Shown: positions 25,760-34,530 of the stretch, one piece after another
Numbering within the stretch: position 1 is the stretch's first letter
How the letters are laid out: every line of letters begins with the position of its first letter
Assembly (NCBI RefSeq): GCF_037969875.1
Contig: NZ_CP150218.1
Location: 5,828,001-5,892,000 of the forward strand
Source: Paenibacillus sp. FSL R7-0337
Lineage (GTDB): Bacteria > Bacillota > Bacilli > Paenibacillales > Paenibacillaceae
Length of the DNA: 64,000 nucleotides
Direction of reading: 5' to 3'
Made by a program: the position numbers and the translations under genes
Notes under the pieces: model-generated
What the model was told of the DNA's origin: nothing
Databases searched by the model: none
What the model saw: only the letters and a program-made list of their open reading frames with translations

Positions 25760-25777
25760 TGACAATGATGATTGTCA
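25760..25777 (-). promoter_or_regulatory. Palindromic operator candidate before the DUF2621 gene
   Basis: TGACAAT-GATG-ATTGTCA is a perfect inverted repeat with 7-base arms that touches the ribosome binding site. The pattern recalls metal-sensor boxes (Fur/PerR/Zur/MntR class) but does not match one exactly. Confidence 0.4.
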
Positions 25778-25916
25778 CTTTCCTTTTGCTCCTCTTGAGT
25801 ATAGCGTATTTCCTTAAGTTTGCGAAGCGGAAGCGGCCTTCCGGGGCTTGCCTAGATTTATTCTTCCGATCACGGTAGAATAAGGGTTAATTCGTGAAGG
25901 AAAGAGGGAAATAGGC

Positions 25917-27044
25917 ATGCTGAAAATAGGTTCACATGTGTCCTGCGCGGACAAGGGTCTCCTGAGCGCGGCCAATGAAGCAAATGAGTACGGATCTACC
26001 TCGTTTATGATATATACGGGAGCGCCGCAAAATACGCGCCGGAAGCCGATTGAGGCGATGTTCCCCGAGGAAGGCAAGCAGAAGATGCGGGAGAATGGTG
26101 TCGGAGAGATTGTGGTTCACGCTCCTTACATTATTAACCTGGGCTCCTACAAAGAGAATACCTATCAGCTGGCTGTAGATTTCCTGCAGGAGGAGATCCG
26201 CCGGACCCATGCGCTTGAGGTCAAGCATATTGTCCTGCATCCGGGTGCATTTACTGATAAGGATGCTGATTACGGCATTCAGCGTATTGCAGACGGCCTG
26301 AATGAGGTGCTGGGCGGTACGAATGAGACTGATGTGCATATCGCACTGGAGACGATGGCTGGTAAAGGCACAGAGATCGGCCGCACCTTCGAGGAGCTCG
26401 CCTCTATTATAGATAAGGTCGAATTTAATCAGCGGCTATCGATCTGTCTTGACACCTGTCATATTCATGATGCAGGATACGATATCGTGAACGATCTGGA
26501 TGGGGTGCTGAAGAAATTCGATGATACGATCGGCCTGGAGCGCCTCGGCGTGATCCATCTTAATGACAGCAAGAACCCGCGCGGAGCGGGCAAAGACCGT
26601 CATACACCGATTGGCTCCGGCTACTTAGGATTCGAGACGATCAACAATGTAGTCCGGCATGAAGCACTCGCAGGTCTGCCGTTTATTCTGGAGACACCCT
26701 GGATCGGTAAGGATGCTAAGAAGGTTCGTCCCATGTATGAAGTAGAAATCGCCCTGCTGCGCGGTAATGTCGCTGAACGCTTCGGTGCGGAATTCCTGCA
26801 GGAGCTGGAAGAGCTGCATGCTTTTTTTGCCAAGCAGGAGCTGGATTCCCGCCGTTATGTGCTGGATGTGTGGGAGTTGCTGAAGAATGACGCCAAGGCC
26901 AAAAAAGCAGACCCCCGTGAACCGCTGGAACGTCTCTATGATCAAGTCATAGCTGCCGGATTATTCCCTCAGCTTAGTGAGGAAGCCGTTAATCACCGGC
27001 TGATCGCCTGGCTAGCAGGCAAACAGCTGCTCGTGAAGGCATAG
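25917..27044 (+). CDS. nfo: Endonuclease IV with C-terminal extension
   Basis: AP endonuclease that cuts DNA 5' to abasic sites in base excision repair. The catalytic TIM barrel (about residues 1-280) shows the metal ligands in IGSHVS, VHAPYIINLGS, LHPGAF, ALETMAGKG, CLDTCHIHDAGYD and HLNDSKNPRGAGKDRH, in order. The protein is 375 residues, whereas typical Nfo is about 280-300. The extra 85 or so residues (from VAERFGAEF onward) are helical, charged and not recognised. Start at 25917 has GAAGGAAAGAGGGA upstream. Confidence 0.93.
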   Translation: MLKIGSHVSCADKGLLSAANEANEYGSTSFMIYTGAPQNTRRKPIEAMFPEEGKQKMRENGVGEIVVHAPYIINLGSYKENTYQLAVDFLQEEIRRTHALEVKHIVLHPGAFTDKDADYGIQRIADGLNEVLGGTNETDVHIALETMAGKGTEIGRTFEELASIIDKVEFNQRLSICLDTCHIHDAGYDIVNDLDGVLKKFDDTIGLERLGVIHLNDSKNPRGAGKDRHTPIGSGYLGFETINNVVRHEALAGLPFILETPWIGKDAKKVRPMYEVEIALLRGNVAERFGAEFLQELEELHAFFAKQELDSRRYVLDVWELLKNDAKAKKADPREPLERLYDQVIAAGLFPQLSEEAVNHRLIAWLAGKQLLVKA

Positions 27045-27089
27045 ACCCGCATAGATAACGCAAGCAGATGAGAGGATGAACGGAGAACT

Positions 27090-27986
27090 ATGGAATTACA
27101 TGTGAAGAGAGAGCATTCAACAGGCAGACCCTATCCCGACCGGGCGCGTATGCTTATATCTTGTCCTGACGGACCGGGGATTGTAGCGGCGGTATCGCAT
27201 TTCTTGTATCAGCATGGCGCGAACATCGTGCAGTCGGACCAATATACGATGGACCCGGACGGCGGAATGTTCTTCATGCGGGTAGAGTTTGACCTGCCTA
27301 AGCTGGATGAGCGGCTGGAAGAGGTACGTAGCATCTTCGGCGGTGTTGCCGAGCGCTTCAAGATGAACTGGCAGATCTTCAAGGTAAGCCACAAGAAGCG
27401 GCTGGCGATCTTCGTCTCCAAGGAGGACCATTGTCTGGTGGAGCTGCTCTGGCAGTGGCAGGCCGGCGACCTGGATGCAGATATCGCACTTGTGGTCAGC
27501 AACCACACCGATATGCAGGCTTATGTGGAATCCTTCGGCATTCCGTTCCATCATATTCCCGTTACCGCAGAGACGAAGGCTGAAGCTGAAGCGCGTCAAC
27601 TGGAGGTTATCGGTGAGGATATCGATGTGATTATACTGGCCCGGTACATGCAGATTATCTCCCCTTCATTCATCGAGCATTACCGGCACCGGATCATCAA
27701 TATCCATCATTCATTCCTGCCCGCCTTCGTCGGCGGTAAGCCTTATGCCCAGGCCTATCAGCGTGGAGTCAAGATCATCGGGGCGACTGCCCATTACGTG
27801 ACTGAGGAGCTGGACGGCGGGCCGATTATCGAGCAGGACGTGCAGCGGGTCAGCCACAGCGATGATGTGAATGAGCTGAAGCGCATTGGACGTACCATTG
27901 AGCGGGTGGTTCTGGCCCGTGCCGTCAAATGGCATATTGAGGACAGAATCCTCGTGCATCACAACAAAACAGTAGTATTTAATTAA
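27090..27986 (+). CDS. purU: Formyltetrahydrofolate deformylase
   Basis: 298-residue enzyme releasing formate from 10-formyl-THF. An N-terminal ACT domain (MLISCPDGPGIVAAVSHFLY) senses the one-carbon balance. The C-terminal formyltransferase-type domain has ILARYMQIISPSFI, NIHHSFLPAFVGGKPYAQAY with the catalytic His and Asn region, and GATAHYVTEELDGGPIIEQD. Length is typical. No terminator with a T tract follows; a folded RNA-like element lies 34 bases downstream. Confidence 0.95.
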   Translation: MELHVKREHSTGRPYPDRARMLISCPDGPGIVAAVSHFLYQHGANIVQSDQYTMDPDGGMFFMRVEFDLPKLDERLEEVRSIFGGVAERFKMNWQIFKVSHKKRLAIFVSKEDHCLVELLWQWQAGDLDADIALVVSNHTDMQAYVESFGIPFHHIPVTAETKAEAEARQLEVIGEDIDVIILARYMQIISPSFIEHYRHRIINIHHSFLPAFVGGKPYAQAYQRGVKIIGATAHYVTEELDGGPIIEQDVQRVSHSDDVNELKRIGRTIERVVLARAVKWHIEDRILVHHNKTVVFN

Positions 27987-28020
27987 TCAGAAGAGTCTCG
28001 CAGTCAACGTTATAACCACT

Positions 28021-28089
28021 CCGGTAAAAGTCAGCAATCCTGCGCAATGCAGGAGATATAGAACATCGTTCTGGCCTGGCTTTTACCGG
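28021..28089 (+). other. Predicted structured RNA, three-way junction
   Basis: P1 pairs 28021-28034 with 28076-28089 (14 bp, one G-T). Inside it, P2 pairs TCCTGC (28038-28043) with GCAGGA (28049-28054) and P3 pairs AGAAC (28060-28064) with GTTCT (28068-28072). A further GCGGGA-GCT-TCCCGC hairpin follows near 28103. No T tract follows P1, so it is not a simple terminator. It lies between purU and Tad locus 2 and may be a leader of the latter. No known riboswitch was recognised. Confidence 0.45.
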
Positions 28090-28261
28090 CATTCATCTTC
28101 AGCGGGAGCTTCCCGCAGCCTCAGGCTTCACTACCTCACAAGGATAATCTAATACACTTCTCAACCACTAAGGTAAAAAAGCATTTTGCCGGCATTTTGG
28201 ACATAAGCGCCAAGATGTATTTTGCTATGTGCAGAAATCACATTCAAAGGGGGTAAAGGGC

Positions 28262-29044
28262 TTGTCAACAAAGCGCGGACGTCTATTAAAACGCAATTAT
28301 TTCTTCGCTGGACTCATCCTGCTCATCGGCTTCGGCGGACTGCTCGGCTATGATCTGTACTTCAAGCCTTATGTACTGTCACAGACCGTTGTCAAAATCA
28401 AGGTGGATGGCGGGGGCTTCCTGCCGAAGAATCATGAGCTGACAGAAGAGAATCTCTACCTGGATTCTGTACAGACCAAAGACATCCCGGCAGGGGTCGT
28501 CCGTAGTCTGGAGCAGGTGGAGCAGAAGATTACGAATGTCAATCTGACGGATGGCAGCATTCTGACCGAGTCACTGGTGGATGTTAGCGAGCTGGAGCCA
28601 CAGCAGGACGAGGGGATTTTCCCGATTCCCAAAGACGCCATCTATGCCATCAACGGTTCTCTCCGCAGCAGGGATAAGGTAGATATCTATCTGGTCGAAG
28701 GAGACTCACCTGCAAAAGAACGCAGGGAATACAGTCCGGCTGCTGCTGCATCCGTAGCTACTCCCGGAGGGGGGCCGGCTTCAGACGCTTCTTCCCTGCT
28801 GGAAGCAGAGGTTCTGCCCGAGGTGCCTGCGCGCAAAGTATTCTTGAGCGGAGTAACTGTAAACTATGTCCGTACGGAAGATAACAACGATGTACTTGAC
28901 TCGGAGAATGGCAACAACAATAACCGCTTTACTTCGACCGGGAAGGTGGCGGCCCCGGAGCTGAAGCTGAAGAAGAGCGATGGTGAGCTACTGGGAGCTT
29001 ATCTCGAACAGGGCAAGAAGCTATGGATTGTTCGGGTGGAGTAG
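28262..29044 (+). CDS. CpaB/RcpC-like SAF-domain protein, Tad locus 2
   Basis: About 260 residues: one N-terminal membrane helix (YFFAGLILLIGFGGLLGYDL) followed outside by an SAF-type fold (YLDSVQTKDIPAGVV, then FPIPKDAIYAINGSLRSRDK and VDIYLVEG), as in CpaB/RcpC pilus proteins. In Gram-negative Tad systems CpaB works with the secretin; here no outer membrane exists, so it may bind peptidoglycan or guide the filament. TTG 28262 has AAAGGGGG eight bases upstream; an in-frame GTG at 28229 lacks a site. First gene of the second Tad-like locus. Confidence 0.8.
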   Translation: MSTKRGRLLKRNYFFAGLILLIGFGGLLGYDLYFKPYVLSQTVVKIKVDGGGFLPKNHELTEENLYLDSVQTKDIPAGVVRSLEQVEQKITNVNLTDGSILTESLVDVSELEPQQDEGIFPIPKDAIYAINGSLRSRDKVDIYLVEGDSPAKERREYSPAAAASVATPGGGPASDASSLLEAEVLPEVPARKVFLSGVTVNYVRTEDNNDVLDSENGNNNNRFTSTGKVAAPELKLKKSDGELLGAYLEQGKKLWIVRVE

Positions 29045-29068
29045 AAGAGTGGACAGAAGGGAGGAGGA

Positions 29069-30139
29069 ATGAGCTTGAGAATATTCAGTCTGGGTATAGA
29101 TCAGCTGACCATCAACGAGATTAAGCTGGCAGGCTTCACCGTTATAGCACAAAGTGTGCTGCCAGAGCCTGAGCATGCCGGAGGGCATCTATTAATGGTA
29201 ACTAGCGAGCAGGTGCCGGCAGTGGAATTAAGAGAGCTGAGAGGGAGGTATCCGGACTCTTCGATTTTGTACATCTATCTGCAAAAAGGGGTGCGGGGTT
29301 ACCAGGCTATACATATGCAGTGTGAGAGTCTGGGCATATTTTTCATGCCCCCGCGCTCAACCTCAGCGGCAATCATCGATAAGCTGCGCTATATGCTCGA
29401 AGATGAGCATAAGGAGAGCGGTAATGTGGTAGGCTTCTTCGGCTCGGGGCCAGGTATTGGCTGCACGAGTATTGCCAAACTGTTCGCCAGGAGGATTGCC
29501 GCTTCAGGGCTGCGGGTGATTATGCTGGGTCTCGACCTGTACGATCCGGGCTATGACCGGAAGACGGCGGTTAGTTTGGACAGGCTGCGGCCGCGGATTA
29601 CCGGTAAAATGCTGCATGATGAGGATTTCAGCACGCTGGTGAAGCAGGAAGGCTATGCCTATCTGCCCGGAAACTTCGATTATCTAAGCGCCCAGGATTA
29701 TCAGGAGGAGGAGATCGAATACCTGCTGGCTAGAGCAAGTGAAAGCGCTGATGTGGTAATTGCGGATTTCGGGTCGATCCCCGAGAGCGCCGCGTGGTAT
29801 GTGGGGATGCAGAAGTCGGTGCTGCGCATGATCGTTACACACCCGCGGCATGAACACAGGCTGCAGCCTCTAATGGAGCTGGCCGGACATATGGACCTGC
29901 ATCCGCAGGACTTCCAGTGGATTATCAACCGCAGCAATGTGGAGGAGTTAACGTCACCGAAGAGCCTGGCTCTGCGTTTTGGCAGCGAGCTTCTGCTGGA
30001 GCTACCGTATTATCCATCTTTTCAAGAGAGCCTGCCGATGGGCAAAAAAGAGCTTCAGCAAGTGGACGATAAGGTCCACGCATTGCTTGTATCACTGGGC
30101 CTCGCCCAGGAAACCCGTAAGAAGGGGATATTCCAATGA
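29069..30139 (+). CDS. TadZ/CpaE-like protein with degenerate P-loop, Tad locus 2
   Basis: 356 residues. It has the layout of CpaE: an N-terminal receiver-like part and a C-terminal MinD-like domain beginning NVVGFFGSGPGIGCTSIAK. At residues 126-134 the P-loop reads SGPGIGCTS: the lysine that contacts ATP phosphates is Cys132, so ATP hydrolysis is doubtful. The Walker B-like strand ADVVIADFGSIPES remains. ATG 29069 lies close to GGGAGGAGGA; TTG 29075 is a possible start. Overlaps the CpaF-like gene by 4 bases. It may act as a scaffold, not an ATPase. Confidence 0.75.
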   Translation: MSLRIFSLGIDQLTINEIKLAGFTVIAQSVLPEPEHAGGHLLMVTSEQVPAVELRELRGRYPDSSILYIYLQKGVRGYQAIHMQCESLGIFFMPPRSTSAAIIDKLRYMLEDEHKESGNVVGFFGSGPGIGCTSIAKLFARRIAASGLRVIMLGLDLYDPGYDRKTAVSLDRLRPRITGKMLHDEDFSTLVKQEGYAYLPGNFDYLSAQDYQEEEIEYLLARASESADVVIADFGSIPESAAWYVGMQKSVLRMIVTHPRHEHRLQPLMELAGHMDLHPQDFQWIINRSNVEELTSPKSLALRFGSELLLELPYYPSFQESLPMGKKELQQVDDKVHALLVSLGLAQETRKKGIFQ

Positions 30140-31710
30140 TGAACAACAAGGATGAAAGCTTGCCGTTGCTACAGAAGCGGGTGTTGTCCGGATGGGCTCC
30201 GCTGGACCCTGAACAGGGCAGGAGGCAGGAGCAGCGGGATGAGAGTTTACGGGCGGTGTCTGGACTCGCGGACGGAACGCAGAGCAGACGGCTATTTTCA
30301 CTGAAGCAGAGTGTACTGCGAACCAGCAAACCTGGCAAAGAAGACTTCTACAGCTTCCTGCACACCATGAAAAGTGAAATGAACGCCGGGCTGGAGCGTG
30401 AGGATGACGGGTATTTCGAACTAAATGCGAAGGCGCTGGTTGGTGATCCGCAGGCGGTCAGCTTTTTCATGAACGAGATTGAGAAATATCTGCGCCGGAC
30501 CCCGTTTACCGGAAAAGTGCCGGAGGCTTACCGCACAGCCGCTGAAGCGCTGTTTCATGAATGGAAGGGCTTCGGCCCCGCCTACCGCTGGTTCACAGAC
30601 CGGGCCTACAGCGAATCTACCGGACTGCAGATGATCGGGCGGCAAATTTTTTATAACCATCAGGGAAGGTTTGTGGCGTATCCCTATGAGATGCCTTCGC
30701 TCGACCGGGTGGAGCAGCTTAAGCGCTCTCTTCTCAAAAGCGATCCGGGCAAGAAGCTGAACAAGGATAATCCTTCCGTTGAATTCAAAATGGATGATCC
30801 CCTCTGGCCCGGCCGGTTCATCCGTCTAGCTATCTGGGTCTCGCCAAGGGTCTGGGAGGGCTTCACTACCATCTCACTGCGGCGGCAGGTCGTGGAATTT
30901 CTGGATCTGGATGATCAGGCCGGCACGGAATGCATTCCTGCGGAAGCGATTGATCTGATTCGTGCGCTTACCGGGACGTTTCGCAACACAATTATCGCGG
31001 GGGCTGTAGGCTCGGGTAAAACCACTTTTGCCAACACGATTGTCGGTGAGCAGTTGCTCGGCTCCTCTTCCTGCATGGGCGTCGTGATGATCGAGAAGCA
31101 TCCAGAGTCGATTTTACCTTATCAGATCAAAGGCCACCGGATCATTCCCATTCAGGCGTCTAATGAAGAATTGATGGAGGTCGGAGTGGAGTCGCTGCGG
31201 CATGACCCGAACATTCTCTACATGACGGAGATGCGTTATAACGAGTGGGAATTCTATCTGTGGAGCGGCGAGAAGGGCTATGACGGCATTACGGGCACCT
31301 TTCATACCGTAGATTCAGAGGATATTCCCTATCAGGGGGCGTTTGCTGTATCTACACGGATCGGCGGCAGCCTGAAGGGGCATTTAATCTCAGCGCTGAA
31401 ATCTTGTGAGCTGGTGTTTATTCTGGAGAGTGTCCCGGATGGCAAGAAGCGGCTCACGCGGATCTCCGAGGTCTTTTATGAAGAGGCCAGTAATTCAGTC
31501 TTCGCCAACGATCTGATGCGCTGGGAACCAGAGCAGGCAGGCTGGACCTATAATGACAAGCTAACCCAAGCGCTGATTGTGAAGATGAAGAAGAAGAATG
31601 CCAGAGCGGCCCGGATGCTGCTGCAGGAGCTTGGACATCTCGCTGCACAGAAACCGATGATTGACCCGCTGAAGGAAAGTCTGAAGTCCAAAATCGTTTT
31701 GAACGAATGA
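30136..31710 (+). CDS. CpaF/TadA-like secretion ATPase, Tad locus 2
   Basis: 524 residues, about 100 more than the locus 1 motor. Walker A is GAVGSGKT (residues 289-296) and is intact. The Walker B/GExRG region is altered to NILYMTEMRYNEWEFYLW, and the His-box is GITGTFHTVDSED. The N-terminal 130 residues are not clearly alignable to locus 1. These features mark it as a divergent T2SS-ATPase branch. ATG overlaps the stop of the TadZ-like gene. Confidence 0.88.
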   Translation: MMNNKDESLPLLQKRVLSGWAPLDPEQGRRQEQRDESLRAVSGLADGTQSRRLFSLKQSVLRTSKPGKEDFYSFLHTMKSEMNAGLEREDDGYFELNAKALVGDPQAVSFFMNEIEKYLRRTPFTGKVPEAYRTAAEALFHEWKGFGPAYRWFTDRAYSESTGLQMIGRQIFYNHQGRFVAYPYEMPSLDRVEQLKRSLLKSDPGKKLNKDNPSVEFKMDDPLWPGRFIRLAIWVSPRVWEGFTTISLRRQVVEFLDLDDQAGTECIPAEAIDLIRALTGTFRNTIIAGAVGSGKTTFANTIVGEQLLGSSSCMGVVMIEKHPESILPYQIKGHRIIPIQASNEELMEVGVESLRHDPNILYMTEMRYNEWEFYLWSGEKGYDGITGTFHTVDSEDIPYQGAFAVSTRIGGSLKGHLISALKSCELVFILESVPDGKKRLTRISEVFYEEASNSVFANDLMRWEPEQAGWTYNDKLTQALIVKMKKKNARAARMLLQELGHLAAQKPMIDPLKESLKSKIVLNE

Positions 31711-31725
31711 GAGGAGGGAGTGCCT

Positions 31726-32775
31726 GTGGAGCTGCTGTTCTATATCATCCAGTTTGTGCTTCACCTGCTCGTTGCAGGCGGACTCTGGCTGCTGGTCAAG
31801 CCGCTGATCGAGCGGCATCTATGGCAGTGGGGGCAAAAGCTGGATCTGCGTATGAACATGCGGATGAGCTTGTTCGGCAAAAGGGTCAGCAGCGCAAAGA
31901 GGAAAATGTGGCTGTACCGCCATCTGGATGATCTGCTGTATTTTGCCCATAAGCGATATGAGCCGGGTAGTAGTGTGCTGCGCTTCGTCACCCGTTCGGG
32001 GATGCTATTCCTCGGGGTATTCCTATCGAGTCTGCTGACTCTTAAAGAGCTGCCGGGGCAGATGAGCTTCAGCAATCCTTTTCTGGAAGGCATGGTGTTA
32101 AATGACGGCGCACCTGTGCAGAATACCTGGCGGCTTCCCTTGTTCCTGGCGATTCTCTCGGCTTGTATTCCTTATCTGCGGATGAGATATACCTATGCCC
32201 AGCGCAAGGTGCGGGGAAGCTACGATCTGCTTGATGTGATCAAAATCGCCACCAAATTCACGCATTTGTCTGCGGATTCCATTTTGTCCAAGACCAGTGA
32301 CTTGCTGCCGGTGGAGAATGTGCTAAAGACGCCTTTGAGGCTGCTGGGGACAGCATTCGCTGGCTATAGTAATGAACGGGAGCTGAATGAGGAAGCCGGG
32401 CGTTTTGCCGGAGCGATTGGCACGACGTTTGCCGTTGAATTCGTATCGGACCTGCTCTATTGCGAGAAGGAGGGCACCCGTTATCTCAAAAGCTCACTCA
32501 TGACGCTTAACCGCTCAATGGAGCTGCAACGGGAGACCATTCTGACGGTAAAGGCCAGCAGCAGGGATGCGATCAGCCTGGGACTGTACGGTAATCTGAT
32601 TGTGCTGGTATCTTCGGTGGGAACGTTCATGTACATGCTGAAGCCGGATGTGTATTTCAAATTGCAGTTCGAGACAACGATTGGACTTACATTTATGATG
32701 GTGATCCTTACGGGCCTATTCATCTCGTTCATGATCAGTACCATCCTCGCCAGACCCAGACTGGACTACCATTAA
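31726..32775 (+). CDS. TadB-like membrane protein, Tad locus 2
   Basis: About 349 residues with membrane segments at the N-terminus (YIIQFVLHLLVAGGLWLLV), around residues 80-150 and two near the C-terminus. A poorly conserved F-domain-like helical region lies between. Its place after the CpaF-like motor and before a similar protein identifies it as the TadB counterpart. GTG 31726 is favoured over GTG 31720, which sits against the GAGGAGGGA ribosome site. Confidence 0.7.
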   Translation: MELLFYIIQFVLHLLVAGGLWLLVKPLIERHLWQWGQKLDLRMNMRMSLFGKRVSSAKRKMWLYRHLDDLLYFAHKRYEPGSSVLRFVTRSGMLFLGVFLSSLLTLKELPGQMSFSNPFLEGMVLNDGAPVQNTWRLPLFLAILSACIPYLRMRYTYAQRKVRGSYDLLDVIKIATKFTHLSADSILSKTSDLLPVENVLKTPLRLLGTAFAGYSNERELNEEAGRFAGAIGTTFAVEFVSDLLYCEKEGTRYLKSSLMTLNRSMELQRETILTVKASSRDAISLGLYGNLIVLVSSVGTFMYMLKPDVYFKLQFETTIGLTFMMVILTGLFISFMISTILARPRLDYH

Positions 32776-32783
32776 GGTGATGA

Positions 32784-33656
32784 ATGATGGATAGATTACT
32801 ACTTTTGATAGCTGTAACAGGTATTGTGTATCTTGCCTTACTGGTCTTTGTCAGCAGCAGCAGCCGTCAGGAACGGTATGTGCTCCGTCTGGGCCAGCAG
32901 TGGAAGGCCTTCGGGGAACGTGTGCAAAATGAGCGGTTGCAGCAATTGCTGGACCAGAGCGGACTCTCTATATCCGCAGCCAAAATCACATTATTCCGAT
33001 ATTCGGCGGCCTTTCTCTATCTGCTGGTTCAGGCAACGGGAGATTTCGTACGCTCAGAGCGAATGTCCATATACGATCCTCTGATTGCGCTGCTGATTCT
33101 CGTAATTACCAGTCCGCAGCGGGTGCTGCCATTTGGCTGGGTACTGAGCTGGCTGCATCAGAAGACACTGATTCAAAAAGACGGGGAGCTGATCTCCTTC
33201 ATCCGCCTTTATGAGAACAACCGGCTGCGCAAGCGGGGGTATGTGGAATTTGGAGCCTTCTGCGCCGGGACGGCCAACCATTTTAGTTACATCCGCCAGG
33301 AACTGTATGAGCTTTCGGAGCGGGCGGTGGATGAGGGGACGGAGCGGGCCATTGAATGGTTTTGCAGCAAATTCCCCGAGAACCACATGTTTATCAACGA
33401 TATCCGCTCGATTCTGCTTGCGACAGAAGGGATGGATGATGACCATGAAGCAGCGAAGTATCTACAGGAGCAAGGCAAAATTATCACCAAAATCTCAAGT
33501 GACCAATATCTGAAGAAGTGGTCCTTTATCGGGGATATTTCCACGATCATCAATGTTGTTCCATCAATCGCTACCTTTCTGATGATTGTGTCGCTGGCGA
33601 TGCAGTACATTATGCTGATCAAAGGGAATTTTAACGGCGTAGGGATGTTCCAATGA
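32784..33656 (+). CDS. TadC-like membrane protein, Tad locus 2
   Basis: 290 residues. N-terminal membrane helix (LLLIAVTGIVYLALLVFVSS), two central segments, a cytoplasmic region with FIRLYENNRLRKRGYVEFGA and a C-terminal helix (SIATFLMIVSLAMQYIMLI). Diverged from the locus 1 TadC but with the same topology and gene order. Two adjacent ATG codons (32784, 32787) share AAGGTGA upstream. Confidence 0.7.
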   Translation: MMDRLLLLIAVTGIVYLALLVFVSSSSRQERYVLRLGQQWKAFGERVQNERLQQLLDQSGLSISAAKITLFRYSAAFLYLLVQATGDFVRSERMSIYDPLIALLILVITSPQRVLPFGWVLSWLHQKTLIQKDGELISFIRLYENNRLRKRGYVEFGAFCAGTANHFSYIRQELYELSERAVDEGTERAIEWFCSKFPENHMFINDIRSILLATEGMDDDHEAAKYLQEQGKIITKISSDQYLKKWSFIGDISTIINVVPSIATFLMIVSLAMQYIMLIKGNFNGVGMFQ

Positions 33657-33755
33657 CCAGTTCGGGCAGGCTCACAGCAAAAAAAGAACCAAATGAAAAA
33701 TTTGTTATATTCAAGAAGCCATTTAAAATATAAAATCAAAAGGGAGATATTTACA

Positions 33756-33965
33756 ATGAAAAAAGACGCTATTTCTACGGGTATGTTTATCGCAATCGGG
33801 TTCCTGTGTGTGGCTATCGTAATTGCTGTATTGATTCCGGTAGTACGGGACGTAGTGGATAAAGCGGCTAAAAGCAAGCCTGATATCCCGGCCGTTAGTA
33901 TGATTCAGCCCGCAGATTCTGTGGAGGCGGCAGTAACGTGCACAATTCCTGGTCCTTGGGTTTAA
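33756..33965 (+). CDS. Small pilin-like membrane peptide 1, Tad locus 2
   Basis: 69 residues: MKKDAIS, then a 23-residue hydrophobic helix (GMFIAIGFLCVAIVIAVLIP) and a short polar tail ending in GPWV. It sits where the Flp pilin should be (after tadC), but it has no Gly-cleavage site and no Glu5, so it may be used unprocessed. AAAGGGAG precedes the ATG at 33756. It is a near relative of the next gene (MKKDxIS start). Confidence 0.7.
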   Translation: MKKDAISTGMFIAIGFLCVAIVIAVLIPVVRDVVDKAAKSKPDIPAVSMIQPADSVEAAVTCTIPGPWV

Positions 33966-33970
33966 CAGAG

Positions 33971-34114
33971 ATGAAGAAGGACTCGATTTCCATCGCGCTG
34001 TTTCTGGCTATTGGCTTTGTAATTGCCGGGATTTTTATCGCTGGGGCTACAAGCATTATCGGCGGCAGCCAGGATGATATTATCACCCATGTCAAAGCTG
34101 TCGAGAAGTATTAA
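33971..34114 (+). CDS. Small pilin-like membrane peptide 2, Tad locus 2
   Basis: 47 residues, starting MKKDSIS followed by the hydrophobic ALFLAIGFVIAGIFIAGATS and a charged tail (DIITHVKAVEKY). It starts 5 bases after the previous stop with only a weak ribosome site, so coupling is likely. Paralogous to the 69-residue peptide. Again no prepilin cleavage motif. Easily missed by gene finders because of its size. Confidence 0.65.
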   Translation: MKKDSISIALFLAIGFVIAGIFIAGATSIIGGSQDDIITHVKAVEKY

Positions 34115-34129
34115 AAGGAGGCGCTGCAC

Positions 34130-34510
34130 TTGAAGGCAACCGTCCTCCGGGCCTTGTTCATGTGGCTGGTGCTGTTTATTATCCTGCAGCCGATTTTTAC
34201 GTACATCGATTATCTGCTCGATCTGCAGGTCAAAGCCAATACCTCGTATATTACGCAAAAGGCGGCGACAGAAGGGATGGTCACTGCCTCCATGAAGGCT
34301 GAGGTCATTTCGAACCTGAAGGCTGTAGGATTTCCAGAAGGCTCGATTAAAATAACCAGCGGAACAGAAGTGATCCTTGAGCGCAAACAGCGGATTGATG
34401 TATATGTGACTGCGCCGCGGGTGAACCTGTTCCCCTACAATTTCTCCGGCATATCCCAGCCGACACAGTACTATGGACATGGCTCGATCATGAGTGAATA
34501 TCTCGATTAA
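34130..34510 (+). CDS. Membrane-anchored minor pilin-like protein, Tad locus 2
   Basis: 126 residues: an N-terminal membrane helix (LFMWLVLFIILQPIFTYIDY) and an exported mixed domain (ISNLKAVGFPEGSIKITSG). Position and shape are like TadE/TadF, but there is no Gly/Glu5 processing motif. TTG start at 34130 with AAAGGAGG eight bases before it. Family not recognised. Confidence 0.7.
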   Translation: MKATVLRALFMWLVLFIILQPIFTYIDYLLDLQVKANTSYITQKAATEGMVTASMKAEVISNLKAVGFPEGSIKITSGTEVILERKQRIDVYVTAPRVNLFPYNFSGISQPTQYYGHGSIMSEYLD

Positions 34511-34530
34511 TTAAGGGATGAAGCTAACCT

